A stretch of DNA of 64,000 nt, from the NCBI GenBank assembly GCA_905221065.1, contig CAJNBS010000006.1, forward strand, positions 17,937 to 81,936, written 5' to 3'. This DNA is from a bacterium (GTDB taxonomy: Bacteria; Bacillota; Bacilli; Lactobacillales; Streptococcaceae). Within the stretch, counting starts at the first letter, position 1. Each line of letters begins with the position of its first letter. This document shows positions 24,986-36,450 of this stretch, piece by piece. The position numbers and the translations under genes were made by a program. Below the pieces are notes generated by a model, which did no database searches, was not told the origin of the DNA, and saw only the letters and a list, made by a program, of their open reading frames with translations.

Positions 24986-26359
24986 ATGGCTAGAGAAGGC
25001 TTTTTTACAGGTCTAGATATTGGAACAAGCTCTGTCAAGGTGCTTGTAGCCGAGCAGAGAAATGGTGAATTAAATGTAATTGGCGTGAGTAATGCCAAAA
25101 GTAAAGGTGTAAAGGATGGAATTATAGTTGATATTGATGCAGCAGCAACTGCTATCAAATCAGCTATTTCCCAAGCGGAAGAGAAGGCTGGCATTTCAAT
25201 CAAATCAGTGAATGTCGGCTTGCCTGGTAATCTTTTGCAGGTAGAACCAACTCAAGGGATGATTCCAGTAACATCTGATACAAAGGAAATTACGGATCAA
25301 GATGTTGAAAATGTTGTCAAATCAGCTTTGACGAAGAGTATGACACCTGACCGTGAAGTCATTACCTTTATTCCTGAAGAATTTATTGTGGATGGTTTCC
25401 AAGGGATTCGTGACCCACGGGGCATGATGGGGGTTCGCCTTGAAATGCGTGGCTTGCTTTATACAGGACCTCGTACTATCTTGCACAATTTGCGTAAGAC
25501 GGTTGAGCGTGCAGGTGTTCAGGTTGAAAATGTTATCATTTCGCCACTAGCAATGGTTCAATCAGTTTTGAACGAAGGTGAACGTGAATTTGGTGCGACA
25601 GTGATTGATATGGGGGCAGGGCAAACGACTGTCGCTACAATCCGTAACCAAGAACTCCAGTTTACCAATATTCTCCAAGAAGGTGGAGATTATGTAACTA
25701 AGGATATCTCTAAAGTCTTGAAAACTTCTCAGAAGTTGGCTGAAGGTTTGAAATTAAACTATGGAGAGGCTTATCCTCCTCTTGCAAGTAAAGAAACTTT
25801 CCAAGTAGAGGTTATTGGGGAAGTAGAACCTGTTGAAGTGACAGAAGATTACTTGTCAGAGATTATTTCCGCACGAATCAAGCATATCTTTGAACAAATC
25901 AAACAAGACCTAGAAAGAAGACATTTATTGGATCTTCCTGGTGGAATTGTTTTAATCGGTGGAAATGCTATTTTACCAGGTATGGTAGAATTGGCTCAAG
26001 AAGTCTTTGGTGTCCGTGTGAAACTCTATGTTCCAAACCAAGTTGGTATTCGCAATCCAGCCTTTGCGCATGTGATTAGTCTATCAGAATTCGCTGGACA
26101 ATTGACAGAAGTCAATCTTTTGGCTCAAAGAGCAGTCAAGGGTGAGGTTGCTCTGACTCATCAACCAATTAGTTTTGGAGGAATGATTCAGAAAACAGCT
26201 CAGTTTGTACAATCAACGCCTGTTCAACCAGCCCCTGCTCCAGAAGTAGAGCCGGTGGCGCCTACAGAACCAATGGCGGATTTCCAACAAGCTTCACAAA
26301 ATAAACCGAAATTAGCAGATCGTTTCCGTGGCTTGATCGGAAGCATGTTTGACGAATAA
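24986..26359 (+). CDS. ftsA: Cell division protein FtsA
   Basis: A 457-residue actin-like ATPase that tethers FtsZ filaments to the membrane at the division site. The phosphate loop GLDIGTSSVKVLVAE is at the N-terminus, the SHS2 domain follows, VIDMGAGQTTVATI is the second phosphate loop and GGIVLIGGNAILPG the adenosine motif. The C-terminal ADRFRGLIGSMFDE is the amphipathic membrane helix. The start at 24986 follows GAGAGGATG. ftsZ begins 16 bases downstream. Confidence 0.98.
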   Translation: MAREGFFTGLDIGTSSVKVLVAEQRNGELNVIGVSNAKSKGVKDGIIVDIDAAATAIKSAISQAEEKAGISIKSVNVGLPGNLLQVEPTQGMIPVTSDTKEITDQDVENVVKSALTKSMTPDREVITFIPEEFIVDGFQGIRDPRGMMGVRLEMRGLLYTGPRTILHNLRKTVERAGVQVENVIISPLAMVQSVLNEGEREFGATVIDMGAGQTTVATIRNQELQFTNILQEGGDYVTKDISKVLKTSQKLAEGLKLNYGEAYPPLASKETFQVEVIGEVEPVEVTEDYLSEIISARIKHIFEQIKQDLERRHLLDLPGGIVLIGGNAILPGMVELAQEVFGVRVKLYVPNQVGIRNPAFAHVISLSEFAGQLTEVNLLAQRAVKGEVALTHQPISFGGMIQKTAQFVQSTPVQPAPAPEVEPVAPTEPMADFQQASQNKPKLADRFRGLIGSMFDE

Positions 26360-26372
26360 AGAGGAAAAATAA

Positions 26373-27635
<1,263 letters not shown>

Positions 27636-27639
27636 GTAA

Positions 27640-28311
27640 ATGAATGTAAAAGAAAATACAGAACGTGTTTTTCGAGAAGTCGCAGAAGCAAGTTTGAGTG
27701 CTCATCGCGAGAGTGGCTCAGTCTCTGTCATTGCAGTTACCAAGTATGTAGATGTACCGACAGCGGAAGCTTTGCTTCCGCTAGGGGTTCATCATATCGG
27801 TGAAAATCGTGTAGATAAGTTTCTAGAGAAATATGAAGCTTTAAAAGATAGAGATGTGACTTGGCATTTGATTGGTACCTTGCAAAGACGTAAGGTGAAA
27901 GATGTCATTCAATACGTTGATTATTTCCATGCTTTGGACTCAGTAAAGCTAGCAGAGGAAATTCAAAAAAGAAGTGACCGAGTCATCAAGTGTTTCCTTC
28001 AGGTAAATATTTCTAAAGAAGAAAGCAAACACGGTTTTTCGAGAGAGGAACTGCTGGAAACCTTGCCAGAGTTAGCCAGACTAGATAAGATTGAATATGT
28101 TGGTTTAATGACGATGGCACCTTTTGAGGCTAGTAGTGAGCAGTTGAAAGAAATTTTCAAGGCGACCCAAGATTTACAAAGAGAAATTCAAGAAAAACAA
28201 ATTCCAAATATGCCTATGACCGAGTTAAGTATGGGAATGAGTCGTGATTATAAAGAAGCGATTCAATTCGGTTCCACCTTTGTTCGTATAGGTACAGCAT
28301 TTTTTAAGTAG
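27640..28311 (+). CDS. ylmE: YggS-family PLP-binding protein YlmE
   Basis: A 223-residue PLP-homeostasis protein (COG0325), alanine-racemase-like fold without known catalysis. The PLP lysine is in VIAVTKYVDV; IGENRVDKF, WHLIGTLQRRKVK, LSMGMSRDYKEAIQFGSTFVRIGTA are family hallmarks. The ATG is only 4 bases after ftsZ, with GTTAAG as a weak binding site, so translation probably depends on ftsZ. Confidence 0.95.
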   Translation: MNVKENTERVFREVAEASLSAHRESGSVSVIAVTKYVDVPTAEALLPLGVHHIGENRVDKFLEKYEALKDRDVTWHLIGTLQRRKVKDVIQYVDYFHALDSVKLAEEIQKRSDRVIKCFLQVNISKEESKHGFSREELLETLPELARLDKIEYVGLMTMAPFEASSEQLKEIFKATQDLQREIQEKQIPNMPMTELSMGMSRDYKEAIQFGSTFVRIGTAFFK

Positions 28312-28859
<548 letters not shown>

Positions 28860-28860
<1 letters not shown>

Positions 28861-29123
28861 TGATTTTTTTAATTCGTCTGATTTATAATGCAGTGGATAT
28901 TTACTCCCTGATTTTGCTAGCCTTTGCTGTCATGTCTTGGTTTCCAGGTGCCTACGAATCCAGTTTAGGTCGTTGGATTGTAGCATTGGTAAAACCAGTG
29001 CTTGCTCCCTTGCAACGCCTGCCTTTACAGATAGCGGGTCTTGATTTATCTGTTTGGGTTGCGATTGTTTTGATTCGATTTTTAGGAGAAAACCTAGTTC
29101 GTTTTCTGGCGATGATAGGATGA
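28860..29123 (+). CDS. ylmG: YggT-family membrane protein YlmG
   Basis: An 87-residue protein with two transmembrane segments around a conserved loop (WIVALVKPVLAPLQRLP), YggT family. It is linked to division and envelope functions in Gram-positives; biochemical role unknown. The ATG overlaps the sepF stop and its own stop overlaps the ylmH ATG, so three genes are tightly coupled. Confidence 0.93.
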
Positions 29124-29905
29124 ATAAAGGGATTTACCAGCATTTCTCCATAGAAGATCGTCCATTTCTTGACAAGGGAATGGAATGGATAAAGAAGGTA
29201 GAAGATAGCTATGCTCCTTTTTTAACTCCTTTTATCAATCCTCATCAGGAGAAACTATTAAAAATTTTGGCCAAAACCTATGGTCTTGCTTGTAGCAGTA
29301 GTGGGGAATTCGTCTCGAGTGAGTATGTCCGAATTTTATTATACCCAGATTATTTTCAACCAGAGTTTTCAGATTTTGAAATGTCTCTCCAGGAAATTGT
29401 GTATTCCAATAAATTTGAACACTTGACGCATGCTAAGATTTTAGGGACAGTCATCAATCAATTAGGGATTGAACGGAAACTTTTTGGAGATATCCTAGTA
29501 GATGAAGAACGGGCGCAGATTATGATTAATCAGCAGTTTCTTCTTCTCTTTCAAGATGGATTAAAGAAAATTGGCCGTATACCCGTTTCGCTGGAGGAAC
29601 GTCCTTTCACCGAGAAAATAGATAAGCTAGAACAGTATCGAGAGCTGGATTTATGCGTGTCTAGTTTTAGATTAGATGTTCTTTTATCAAATGTTTTGAA
29701 ACTATCTAGGAATCAAGCAAACCAGTTGATTGATAAGAAACTTGTCCAAGTAAATTATCATATGGTAGACAAATCAGATTATACTGTTCAAGTCGGAGAC
29801 TTGATTAGTGTGAGAAAATTTGGGCGCTTGAGATTGCTTCAAGATAAGGGACAAACTAAAAAAGAGAAGAAAAAAATAACAGTCCAGTTATTATTAAGTA
29901 AGTGA
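29120..29905 (+). CDS. ylmH: S4-domain RNA-binding protein YlmH
   Basis: A 261-residue protein with an N-terminal RRM-like region (~1-180) and a C-terminal S4 domain (SSFRLDVLLSNVLKLSRNQANQLIDKKLVQVNYHM positions ~184-218). YlmH-type proteins act in ribosome rescue as reported for Bacillus. The start is placed at 29120, where ATGA overlaps the ylmG stop and the product begins MNKGIYQHF; the longer frame from 29054 lies wholly inside ylmG. Confidence 0.93.
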   Translation: MNKGIYQHFSIEDRPFLDKGMEWIKKVEDSYAPFLTPFINPHQEKLLKILAKTYGLACSSSGEFVSSEYVRILLYPDYFQPEFSDFEMSLQEIVYSNKFEHLTHAKILGTVINQLGIERKLFGDILVDEERAQIMINQQFLLLFQDGLKKIGRIPVSLEERPFTEKIDKLEQYRELDLCVSSFRLDVLLSNVLKLSRNQANQLIDKKLVQVNYHMVDKSDYTVQVGDLISVRKFGRLRLLQDKGQTKKEKKKITVQLLLSK

Positions 29906-29913
29906 GGAAAAAT

Positions 29914-30795
29914 ATGCCAATTACATCGTTAGAAATCAAAGATAAAACCTTTAGCACACGTTTTAGAGGTTTTGATCCAGAAGAAGTAGATGAATTTTTA
30001 GATATTGTAGTTCGTGATTATGAAGATTTGGTTCGTTCTAATCATGATAAGGATTTACATATTAAAAATTTGGAAGAGCGTTTGTCTTACTTTGATGAGA
30101 TGAAAGATTCGTTGAGCCAGTCTGTATTGATTGCCCAAGATACAGCTGAGAGAGTGAAACAAACAGCACATGAACGTTCAAACAATATCATTCATCAAGC
30201 TGAACAGGATGCACATCGATTATTGGAAGAAGCAAAATACAAGGCAAATGAAATTCTTCGTCAGGCTGCTGATAATGCTAAGAAAGTTGCTGTTGAAACC
30301 GAAGAATTGAAGAACAAGAGTCGTGTCTTCCACCAACGTCTCAAATCTACAATTGAGAGTCAGTTGGCTATTGTTGAATCTTCAGATTGGGAAGATATTC
30401 TTCGTCCAACAGCTACTTATCTTCAGACAAGTGATGAAGCCTTTAAAGAAGTTGTTAGCGAAGTACTTGGAGAACCGATTCCTTCATCAGTTGAGGAAGA
30501 ACCAATTGATATGACACGTCAATTTTCTCCAGAAGAAATGACAGAGTTACAGGCTCGTATTGAGGCAGCTAATAAAGAATTGGCTGAATTTGAAGCTCAA
30601 GCTAAACAGGAAGTGGAAGCTCCAACTCCTGTAGTGAGTCCTCAAGTTGAAGAAGAGCCTGCTCATCCAGTTGGTCCAATGTACGAAGAGCCAGAAGTAG
30701 CTCCAGTGCATCCGACAGGTCCAACACCAGCTAAAGAAACTGTTGATTCAGCACCGGGAATTGAAGCACCGCAAGAATCCGTTACAATTTTATAA
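29914..30795 (+). CDS. divIVA: Cell division initiation protein DivIVA
   Basis: A 293-residue coiled-coil protein that marks negatively curved membrane at poles and septum. The N-terminal lipid-binding motif (MPITSLEIKDKTFSTRFRGF, DPEEVDEFLD) is intact; coiled coil covers ~30-200, and a Pro/Glu-rich tail with two H-P-x-GP motifs (AHPVGP, VHPTGP) ends the protein. The start is set at 29914 behind AGTGAGGAAA; the upstream ATG-like codon adds only MRKN within ylmH. Phosphorylation by StkP is known in pneumococcus. Confidence 0.95.
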   Translation: MPITSLEIKDKTFSTRFRGFDPEEVDEFLDIVVRDYEDLVRSNHDKDLHIKNLEERLSYFDEMKDSLSQSVLIAQDTAERVKQTAHERSNNIIHQAEQDAHRLLEEAKYKANEILRQAADNAKKVAVETEELKNKSRVFHQRLKSTIESQLAIVESSDWEDILRPTATYLQTSDEAFKEVVSEVLGEPIPSSVEEEPIDMTRQFSPEEMTELQARIEAANKELAEFEAQAKQEVEAPTPVVSPQVEEEPAHPVGPMYEEPEVAPVHPTGPTPAKETVDSAPGIEAPQESVTIL

Positions 30796-30802
30796 GAAAT
30801 GA

Positions 30803-31018
30803 TGTGAGAACAATATCTTATCCTTATATTTCCAGCGAGCAGGAGATGGTGTGAGTCCTGCATTCCCTAATGATAAGATTATCCTCTCAAACTCTCAAGT
30901 CTGAACAGAGTAAGATTTGACGTTCCCCACGTTACGGGATAAGAGGGAGAAAGATTAGATCTTTTTCCGAATAAAGGTGGTACCACGATTTTCGTCCTTT
31001 TTGGAAGTCGTGGTTTTT
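30803..31018 (+). promoter_or_regulatory. T-box riboswitch controlling ileS (Ile specifier ATC)
   Basis: Stem I arm ATCTTATC (30815-30822) pairs with GATAAGAT (30872-30879). The triplet after it, ATC (30881-30883), lies in the internal loop before CTCTC and fits an isoleucine specifier. The antiterminator T-box core AAGGTGGTACCACG is at 30974-30987, and the competing terminator is CCACGATTTTCG with the matching AGTCGTGG and a T run (30983-31018). Uncharged tRNA-Ile would favour read-through into ileS. Confidence 0.93.
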
Positions 31019-31047
31019 AATTTGTTATTATTTATAAAGGAGATACC

Positions 31048-33840
31048 ATGAAACTCAAAGATACCCTTAATCTTGGGAAAACAGCTTTCCCAATGCGTGC
31101 AGGCCTTCCTACCAAAGAGCCAGTTTGGCAAAAGGAATGGGAAGATGCAAAACTTTATCAACGTCGTCAAGAATTGAACCAAGGAAAACCTCATTTCACC
31201 TTGCATGATGGCCCTCCATACGCGAACGGAAATATCCACGTTGGACACGCTATGAACAAGATTTCAAAAGATATCATTGTTCGTTCAAAATCTATGTCAG
31301 GATTTTATGCACCATATATCCCAGGTTGGGATACTCACGGTCTGCCAATCGAGCAAGTTTTGGCAAAACAAGGTGTCAAACGTAAAGAAATGGACTTGGT
31401 TGAGTACTTGAAACTTTGCCGTGAATACGCTCTTTCACAAGTAGATAAACAACGTGAAGACTTCAAACGTTTGGGTGTTTCTGGTGACTGGGAAAATCCA
31501 TATGTGACTTTGACTCCGGACTATGAAGCAGCCCAAATCCGTGTCTTTGGTGAGATGGCTAATAAAGGTTATATCTACCGTGGTGCCAAGCCAGTTTACT
31601 GGTCTTGGTCATCTGAGTCTGCCCTTGCGGAAGCAGAGATTGAATACCATGACTTGGTTTCAACTTCCCTTTACTATGCCAATAAGGTAAAAGATGGCAA
31701 AGGTGTTCTAGATACAGATACTTATATCGTAGTTTGGACAACTACTCCATTTACTATCACAGCTTCTCGTGGCTTGACTGTTGGAGCGGATATTGATTAC
31801 GTCTTGGTTCAACCTGCTGGTGAAGCTCGTAAGTTTGTGGTTGCTGCAGAATTGTTGACTAGTTTGTCTGAGAAATTTGGTTGGGCTGACATTCAAGTTT
31901 TGGCAACTTACCGTGGTCAAGAATTGAACCACATCGTAACAGAACACCCGTGGGATACAGCTGTAGATGAACTCGTTATCCTTGGTGACCACGTTAAGAC
32001 TGACTCTGGTACAGGTATTGTCCATACAGCCCCTGGTTTTGGTGAGGACGACTACAATGTCGGTATTGCTAATGGTCTTGAAGTCGCAGTCACTGTTGAC
32101 GAGCGTGGTATCATGATGGCTAATGCTGGTCCTGAGTTTGAAGGTCAGTTCTATGACAAGGTAGTTCTAACTGTTATCGAAAAACTTGGTAATCTTCTCC
32201 TTGCTCAAGAAGAAATCTCTCACTCATACCCATTTGACTGGCGTACGAAAAAACCAATTATCTGGCGTGCAGTTCCACAGTGGTTTGCCTCAGTTTCTAA
32301 ATTCCGCCAAGAAATCTTGGATGAAATTGAAAAAGTGAAATTCCACTCAGAATGGGGTAAAGTCCGTCTTTACAATATGATCCGCGACCGTGGCGACTGG
32401 GTTATCTCTCGTCAACGTGCTTGGGGTGTTCCACTTCCAATCTTCTACGCTGAAGACGGTACAGCGATCATGACAGCTGAAACCATTGAACATGTGGCTC
32501 AACTCTTTGAGGAACACGGTTCTATCATCTGGTGGGAACGTGATGCTAAGGATCTCTTACCAGAAGGATTTACGCATCCAGGTTCACCAAATGGTGAGTT
32601 CAAGAAAGAAACAGATATCATGGACGTTTGGTTTGACTCAGGTTCATCATGGAATGGAGTTGTAGTAAACCGTCCTGAGTTGACTTACCCAGCAGACCTT
32701 TACCTAGAAGGTTCTGACCAGTATCGTGGATGGTTCAACTCATCACTTATCACATCTGTTGCCAATCATGGTGTAGCACCTTACAAACAAATCTTGTCAC
32801 AAGGTTTTGCCCTTGACGGTAAAGGTGAGAAGATGTCTAAATCTCTTGGAAATACCATTGCTCCTAGCGATGTTGAAAAACAATTTGGTGCGGAAATCTT
32901 GCGTCTCTGGGTAACAAGTGTTGACTCAAGCAATGACGTGCGTATCTCTATGGATATCTTGAGCCAAGTCTCTGAAACTTACCGTAAGATTCGTAATACC
33001 CTTCGTTTCTTGATTGCTAATACATCTGATTTTAACCCAGCTCAAGATGCAGTAGCTTACGATGAGCTTCGTTCAGTTGATAAGTACATGACCCTTCGCT
33101 TTAACCAGCTTGTCAAGACCATTCGTGATGCTTACGCAAACTTTGAATTCTTGACAATCTACAAGGCCTTGGTAAACTTTATCAACGTTGACTTATCGGC
33201 CTTCTACCTTGACTTCGCTAAAGACGTTGTTTACATCGAAGGTGCCAAATCATTGGAACGCCGTCAAATGCAGACTGTTTTCTATGACATTCTTGTGAAA
33301 ATTACCAAACTCTTGACACCAATCCTTCCTCACACTGCGGAAGAAATCTGGTCATATCTTGAATTTGAAGCAGAAGACTTCGTTCAATTGTCTGAATTGC
33401 CAGAAGCAGAGTCATTTGCTAACCAAGAAGAAATCTTGGATACCTGGGCAGCCTTCATGGACTTCCGTGGACAAGCTCAAAAAGCCTTGGAAGAAGCTCG
33501 TAATGCCAAAGTAATCGGTAAATCACTTGAAGCACACTTGACAGTTTATCCAAACGAAGTTGTGAAAACTCTACTCGAAGCAGTAAACAGCAATGTAGCT
33601 CAACTATTGATCGTGTCTGAATTGACCATCGCAGAAAGACCAGCTCCAGCATCTGCTGTTAGCTTTGAAGATGTGGCCTTCACAGTAGAACGCGCTGCAG
33701 GTGAAGTATGTGACCGTTGCCGTCGTATCGACCCAACAACAGCAGAACGCAGCTACCATGCAGTCATCTGTGACCACTGTGCAAGCATCGTAGAAGAAAA
33801 CTTTGCAGGCGCAGTCGCAGAAGGATTTGAAGAGAAATAA
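31048..33840 (+). CDS. ileS: Isoleucyl-tRNA synthetase
   Basis: A 930-residue class I synthetase charging tRNA-Ile. The HIGH-type motif is [16 protein letters not shown] (HVGH), the CP1 editing domain spans ~200-400 with [12 protein letters not shown], and the KMSKS motif begins at Lys595. The C-terminal zinc knuckle has CDRCRRI and VICDHCASI. This is the bacterial IleS1-type, mupirocin-sensitive arrangement. Expression is controlled by the T-box upstream. Confidence 0.98.
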   Translation: MKLKDTLNLGKTAFPMRAGLPTKEPVWQKEWEDAKLYQRRQELNQGKPHFTLHDGPPYANGNIHVGHAMNKISKDIIVRSKSMSGFYAPYIPGWDTHGLPIEQVLAKQGVKRKEMDLVEYLKLCREYALSQVDKQREDFKRLGVSGDWENPYVTLTPDYEAAQIRVFGEMANKGYIYRGAKPVYWSWSSESALAEAEIEYHDLVSTSLYYANKVKDGKGVLDTDTYIVVWTTTPFTITASRGLTVGADIDYVLVQPAGEARKFVVAAELLTSLSEKFGWADIQVLATYRGQELNHIVTEHPWDTAVDELVILGDHVKTDSGTGIVHTAPGFGEDDYNVGIANGLEVAVTVDERGIMMANAGPEFEGQFYDKVVLTVIEKLGNLLLAQEEISHSYPFDWRTKKPIIWRAVPQWFASVSKFRQEILDEIEKVKFHSEWGKVRLYNMIRDRGDWVISRQRAWGVPLPIFYAEDGTAIMTAETIEHVAQLFEEHGSIIWWERDAKDLLPEGFTHPGSPNGEFKKETDIMDVWFDSGSSWNGVVVNRPELTYPADLYLEGSDQYRGWFNSSLITSVANHGVAPYKQILSQGFALDGKGEKMSKSLGNTIAPSDVEKQFGAEILRLWVTSVDSSNDVRISMDILSQVSETYRKIRNTLRFLIANTSDFNPAQDAVAYDELRSVDKYMTLRFNQLVKTIRDAYANFEFLTIYKALVNFINVDLSAFYLDFAKDVVYIEGAKSLERRQMQTVFYDILVKITKLLTPILPHTAEEIWSYLEFEAEDFVQLSELPEAESFANQEEILDTWAAFMDFRGQAQKALEEARNAKVIGKSLEAHLTVYPNEVVKTLLEAVNSNVAQLLIVSELTIAERPAPASAVSFEDVAFTVERAAGEVCDRCRRIDPTTAERSYHAVICDHCASIVEENFAGAVAEGFEEK

Positions 33841-33900
33841 GTTGAAAAGTCCAGGGAAAACTCAATCTGAGAAGAAAAGACAACTAATCTTATAGACTAT

Positions 33901-33947
33901 AAAACGCATTGTATCAAGTTTTTGAATACCTGATATGATGCGTTTTT
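33901..33947 (+). terminator. ileS terminator
   Basis: AAAACGCAT (33901-33909) pairs with ATGCGTTTT (33938-33946), with inner TATCA/TGATA. Confidence 0.85.
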
Positions 33948-33988
33948 ATAATATTAGAAGTTTATTGTCGTTTTCTTGTCTCAATTAA

Positions 33989-34092
33989 TACTCTTCGAAA
34001 ATCAAATCCAAATCACGTCAGCGTCGCCTTACCGTACTTAAGTACAGCTTGGGCTAGCTTCCTAGTTTGATTTTTGATTTTCATTGAGTATA
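33989..34092 (+). repeat. BOX element 2
   Basis: It runs TACTCTTCGAAAATC to CATTGAGTATA, about 104 bases, A-C type, in the intergenic space after ileS. Confidence 0.9.
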
Positions 34093-34123
34093 ACTTTACA
34101 TCGTTGTATATGGTTGAATTTCA

Positions 34124-34166
34124 AAAAGCTCATGAATCATCTGAAAAGTAGATTTCATGAGCTTTT
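34124..34166. terminator. Bidirectional terminator before the nucleotidyltransferase end
   Basis: AAAAGCTCATGAA pairs with TTCATGAGCTTTT around a short loop. It serves the minus-strand gene at 34180. Confidence 0.8.
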
Positions 34167-34179
34167 ATTTGTTGGCATT

Positions 34180-34971
34180 CTAAAGGGATTCATCAATCAA
34201 GTGTTTAAGATTTGATAGGAGATGCTCCAAAGTTAGGACTGTTTTCTGCTGGTGAGCTAGTTGGTAGAGATTTTGAAAGTAGTCTTGAATATCGTTCTCA
34301 AAATTTTGAGGTAGATGAGAGCAATTGTTTTTTGCGAACTGGAGCATGCGTTTTTCTCCTGGATGGAGCTGCTCATTGAAGGCGAAGAGCAAATCGAAAT
34401 AAGAGGCGAAAAACTCACTAGTGCGGTGATTGATGCTGAGTAAATCTTGGCGTTTGAGGGCTTTTTTGATTTGTCTTGAAAAAGCTGGCATAGCTTGGTC
34501 GAGAAGCAGAGACTGCTTGTTTATGATATTCTTTTTCAGTTCAGCTGGATAAGGAAGATTGTACTTTTTCTGGAGAGCAGCATAGTGACCATCTCGATCG
34601 TATATAATCTTACTGTTGAGCAGATTGTACCACATACAAGTAGTGTAAGAATTCTGGGTTTGGTGCTCTAAAACCACGGCTTGTAAATCTTTGTCAAATT
34701 CGTCCAGAGAGCGGTAAATCAGCTCGATTTCGATACCATTATTGAGAACACAATCATCCTCCAATTCCCAAAATTGATTGCCAATTTCCATATAGGAGCA
34801 GTGTTTACTGAGGATTTCTTTTCGTATGTCTGGTGTGAGAGGAGCACTGAGGTAGACATATACATCATAATCAGAGTCTTTGTCAAAATCTTGTCCGGCC
34901 CGTGAACCTCCTAGAGCTAGAGCCTCTACTTGCTCCAGTTGAGCCAATTCTTTAAAGAGATGTTGTGGCAT
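34180..34971 (-). CDS. Nucleotidyltransferase-domain protein (DUF4037-like)
   Basis: A 263-residue protein with an N-terminal nucleotidyltransferase fold carrying the G-G-S and D-x-D motif (LGGSRAGQDFDKDSDYDVYVYL) and a helical C-terminal half similar to DUF4037. Related to antibiotic adenylyltransferases by fold, but nothing shows such a role; the substrate is unknown. It is alone on the minus strand, between ileS and a small membrane protein gene. Confidence 0.75.
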   Translation of the reverse strand: MPQHLFKELAQLEQVEALALGGSRAGQDFDKDSDYDVYVYLSAPLTPDIRKEILSKHCSYMEIGNQFWELEDDCVLNNGIEIELIYRSLDEFDKDLQAVVLEHQTQNSYTTCMWYNLLNSKIIYDRDGHYAALQKKYNLPYPAELKKNIINKQSLLLDQAMPAFSRQIKKALKRQDLLSINHRTSEFFASYFDLLFAFNEQLHPGEKRMLQFAKNNCSHLPQNFENDIQDYFQNLYQLAHQQKTVLTLEHLLSNLKHLIDESL

Positions 34972-35176
34972 AATGTTAACCTTCTTTATTTTTTGACATC
35001 ATTCTAACAAAAAGTAAAGAGACTAGCAAGGGTGAAATGGAAATTTCTTTTCACATATTTGCTTAATTTTATTTCATATTATGCAAGTTTTTATTTTATA
35101 ATTTCAGAAAATGCTTTTTTTTTTTTAGCAAATATGATACAATTTTATTTGAAAAAAATAAAAAAGGAGATTTATT

Positions 35177-35575
35177 ATGAAGTCAAAAGCTTTAGCACTT
35201 TATAGTGGTATTGTTGGTTTAGTAGGTGGACTCTACTTGCTTATTGCCCCGTTTCTTTTACTAGCAGCAGTTGTGAGTACAGCTGCTACAGCAACAGCTA
35301 CACAGAGTCCTGAATTAACTGCATCTACAACAGTTGCAGGAATTGCAGGAGTTTTACTCCCAACCGTTTTAAAAATTGCAATTTTAGTTTTAGGAATTGT
35401 TGCGATTGTATACTATAAGGGAGAAAGTCGTGTTGGTTCGGCTCCTTCTGTTCTATTAATCGTAGGTGGAGCAGTTGGCTTGATTCCAGCTCTTGGTTGG
35501 GTAGGAGGAATCCTAGCAATTATCGGTGGTTCACTATTTTTAGGAAGTCTCAAAAAATTCAAAGTTGAAGTATAA
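35177..35575 (+). CDS. Small four-helix membrane protein (DUF4064-like)
   Basis: A 132-residue protein with four predicted membrane helices (~8-32, ~52-75, ~85-105, ~108-125) and an Ala/Thr-rich loop (VVSTAATATATQSPELTAST). It resembles DUF4064-type proteins. Function is unknown. AAAAAGGAG precedes the ATG. It has its own terminator. Confidence 0.65.
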   Translation: MKSKALALYSGIVGLVGGLYLLIAPFLLLAAVVSTAATATATQSPELTASTTVAGIAGVLLPTVLKIAILVLGIVAIVYYKGESRVGSAPSVLLIVGGAVGLIPALGWVGGILAIIGGSLFLGSLKKFKVEV

Positions 35576-35580
35576 AAAAT

Positions 35581-35615
35581 AAGGAAAAGGATTGCCAAAC
35601 AGTCCTTTCCTTTTT
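35581..35615 (+). terminator. Terminator after the small membrane protein gene
   Basis: AAGGAAAAGGA (one-base bulge) pairs with TCCTTTCCTT, then a T run. Confidence 0.75.
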
Positions 35616-35705
35616 GGTTTTGACTAGCTTTTTTGTGAAAAATTGTGTAAAATAGAATAGATAAACGAGGGGAAACCTCGGAAAATTTAAAGGAGAATCC
35701 ATCTA

Positions 35706-36398
35706 ATGGTAAAATTGGTTTTTGCTCGCCACGGTGAGTCTGAATGGAACAAAGCTAACCTTTTCACTGGTTGGGCTGATGTTGATTTGTCTGAAAAAGG
35801 TACACAACAAGCGATTGACGCTGGTAAATTGATCAAAGAAGCTGGTATCGAATTTGACCAAGCTTACACTTCAGTATTGAAACGCGCTATCAAAACAACG
35901 AACTTGGCTCTTGAAGCTTCTGACCAATTGTGGGTTCCAGTTGAAAAATCATGGCGCTTGAACGAACGTCACTACGGTGGTTTGACTGGTAAAAACAAAG
36001 CTGAAGCAGCTGAACAATTTGGTGATGAGCAAGTTCACATCTGGCGTCGTTCATACGATGTATTGCCTCCAAACATGGATCGTGATGATGAGCACTCAGC
36101 TCACACAGACCGTCGTTACGCTTCACTTGACGACTCAGTAATTCCAGATGCTGAAAACTTGAAAGTGACTTTGGAACGTGCCCTTCCATTCTGGGAAGAT
36201 AAAATCGCTCCAGCTCTTAAAGATGGTAAAAACGTATTCGTAGGAGCTCACGGTAACTCAATCCGTGCCCTTGTAAAACACATCAAAGGTTTGTCAGATG
36301 ACGAAATCATGGACGTGGAAATCCCTAACTTCCCACCATTGGTATTTGAATTCGATGAAAAATTGAACGTAGTTTCTGAATACTACCTTGGAAAATAA
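35706..36398 (+). CDS. gpmA: 2,3-bisphosphoglycerate-dependent phosphoglycerate mutase
   Basis: A 230-residue glycolytic enzyme interconverting 3- and 2-phosphoglycerate. The phosphohistidine motif is [10 protein letters not shown] (His9), with ERHYGGLTG and [10 protein letters not shown] (second catalytic His). The codon use is strongly biased, as in highly expressed genes. AAAGGAG lies ten bases before the ATG. Monocistronic, with its own terminator. Confidence 0.98.
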   Translation: MVKLVFARHGESEWNKANLFTGWADVDLSEKGTQQAIDAGKLIKEAGIEFDQAYTSVLKRAIKTTNLALEASDQLWVPVEKSWRLNERHYGGLTGKNKAEAAEQFGDEQVHIWRRSYDVLPPNMDRDDEHSAHTDRRYASLDDSVIPDAENLKVTLERALPFWEDKIAPALKDGKNVFVGAHGNSIRALVKHIKGLSDDEIMDVEIPNFPPLVFEFDEKLNVVSEYYLGK

Positions 36399-36405
36399 AA
36401 AATTG

Positions 36406-36435
36406 TAAGTCTAGAATTGATTTCTAGGCTTTTTA
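36406..36435 (+). terminator. gpmA terminator
   Basis: AAGTCTAGAA, loop TTGA, TTTCTAGGCTT, then TTTT. Confidence 0.75.
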
Positions 36436-36450
36436 TGTTAGTATGGTAGT

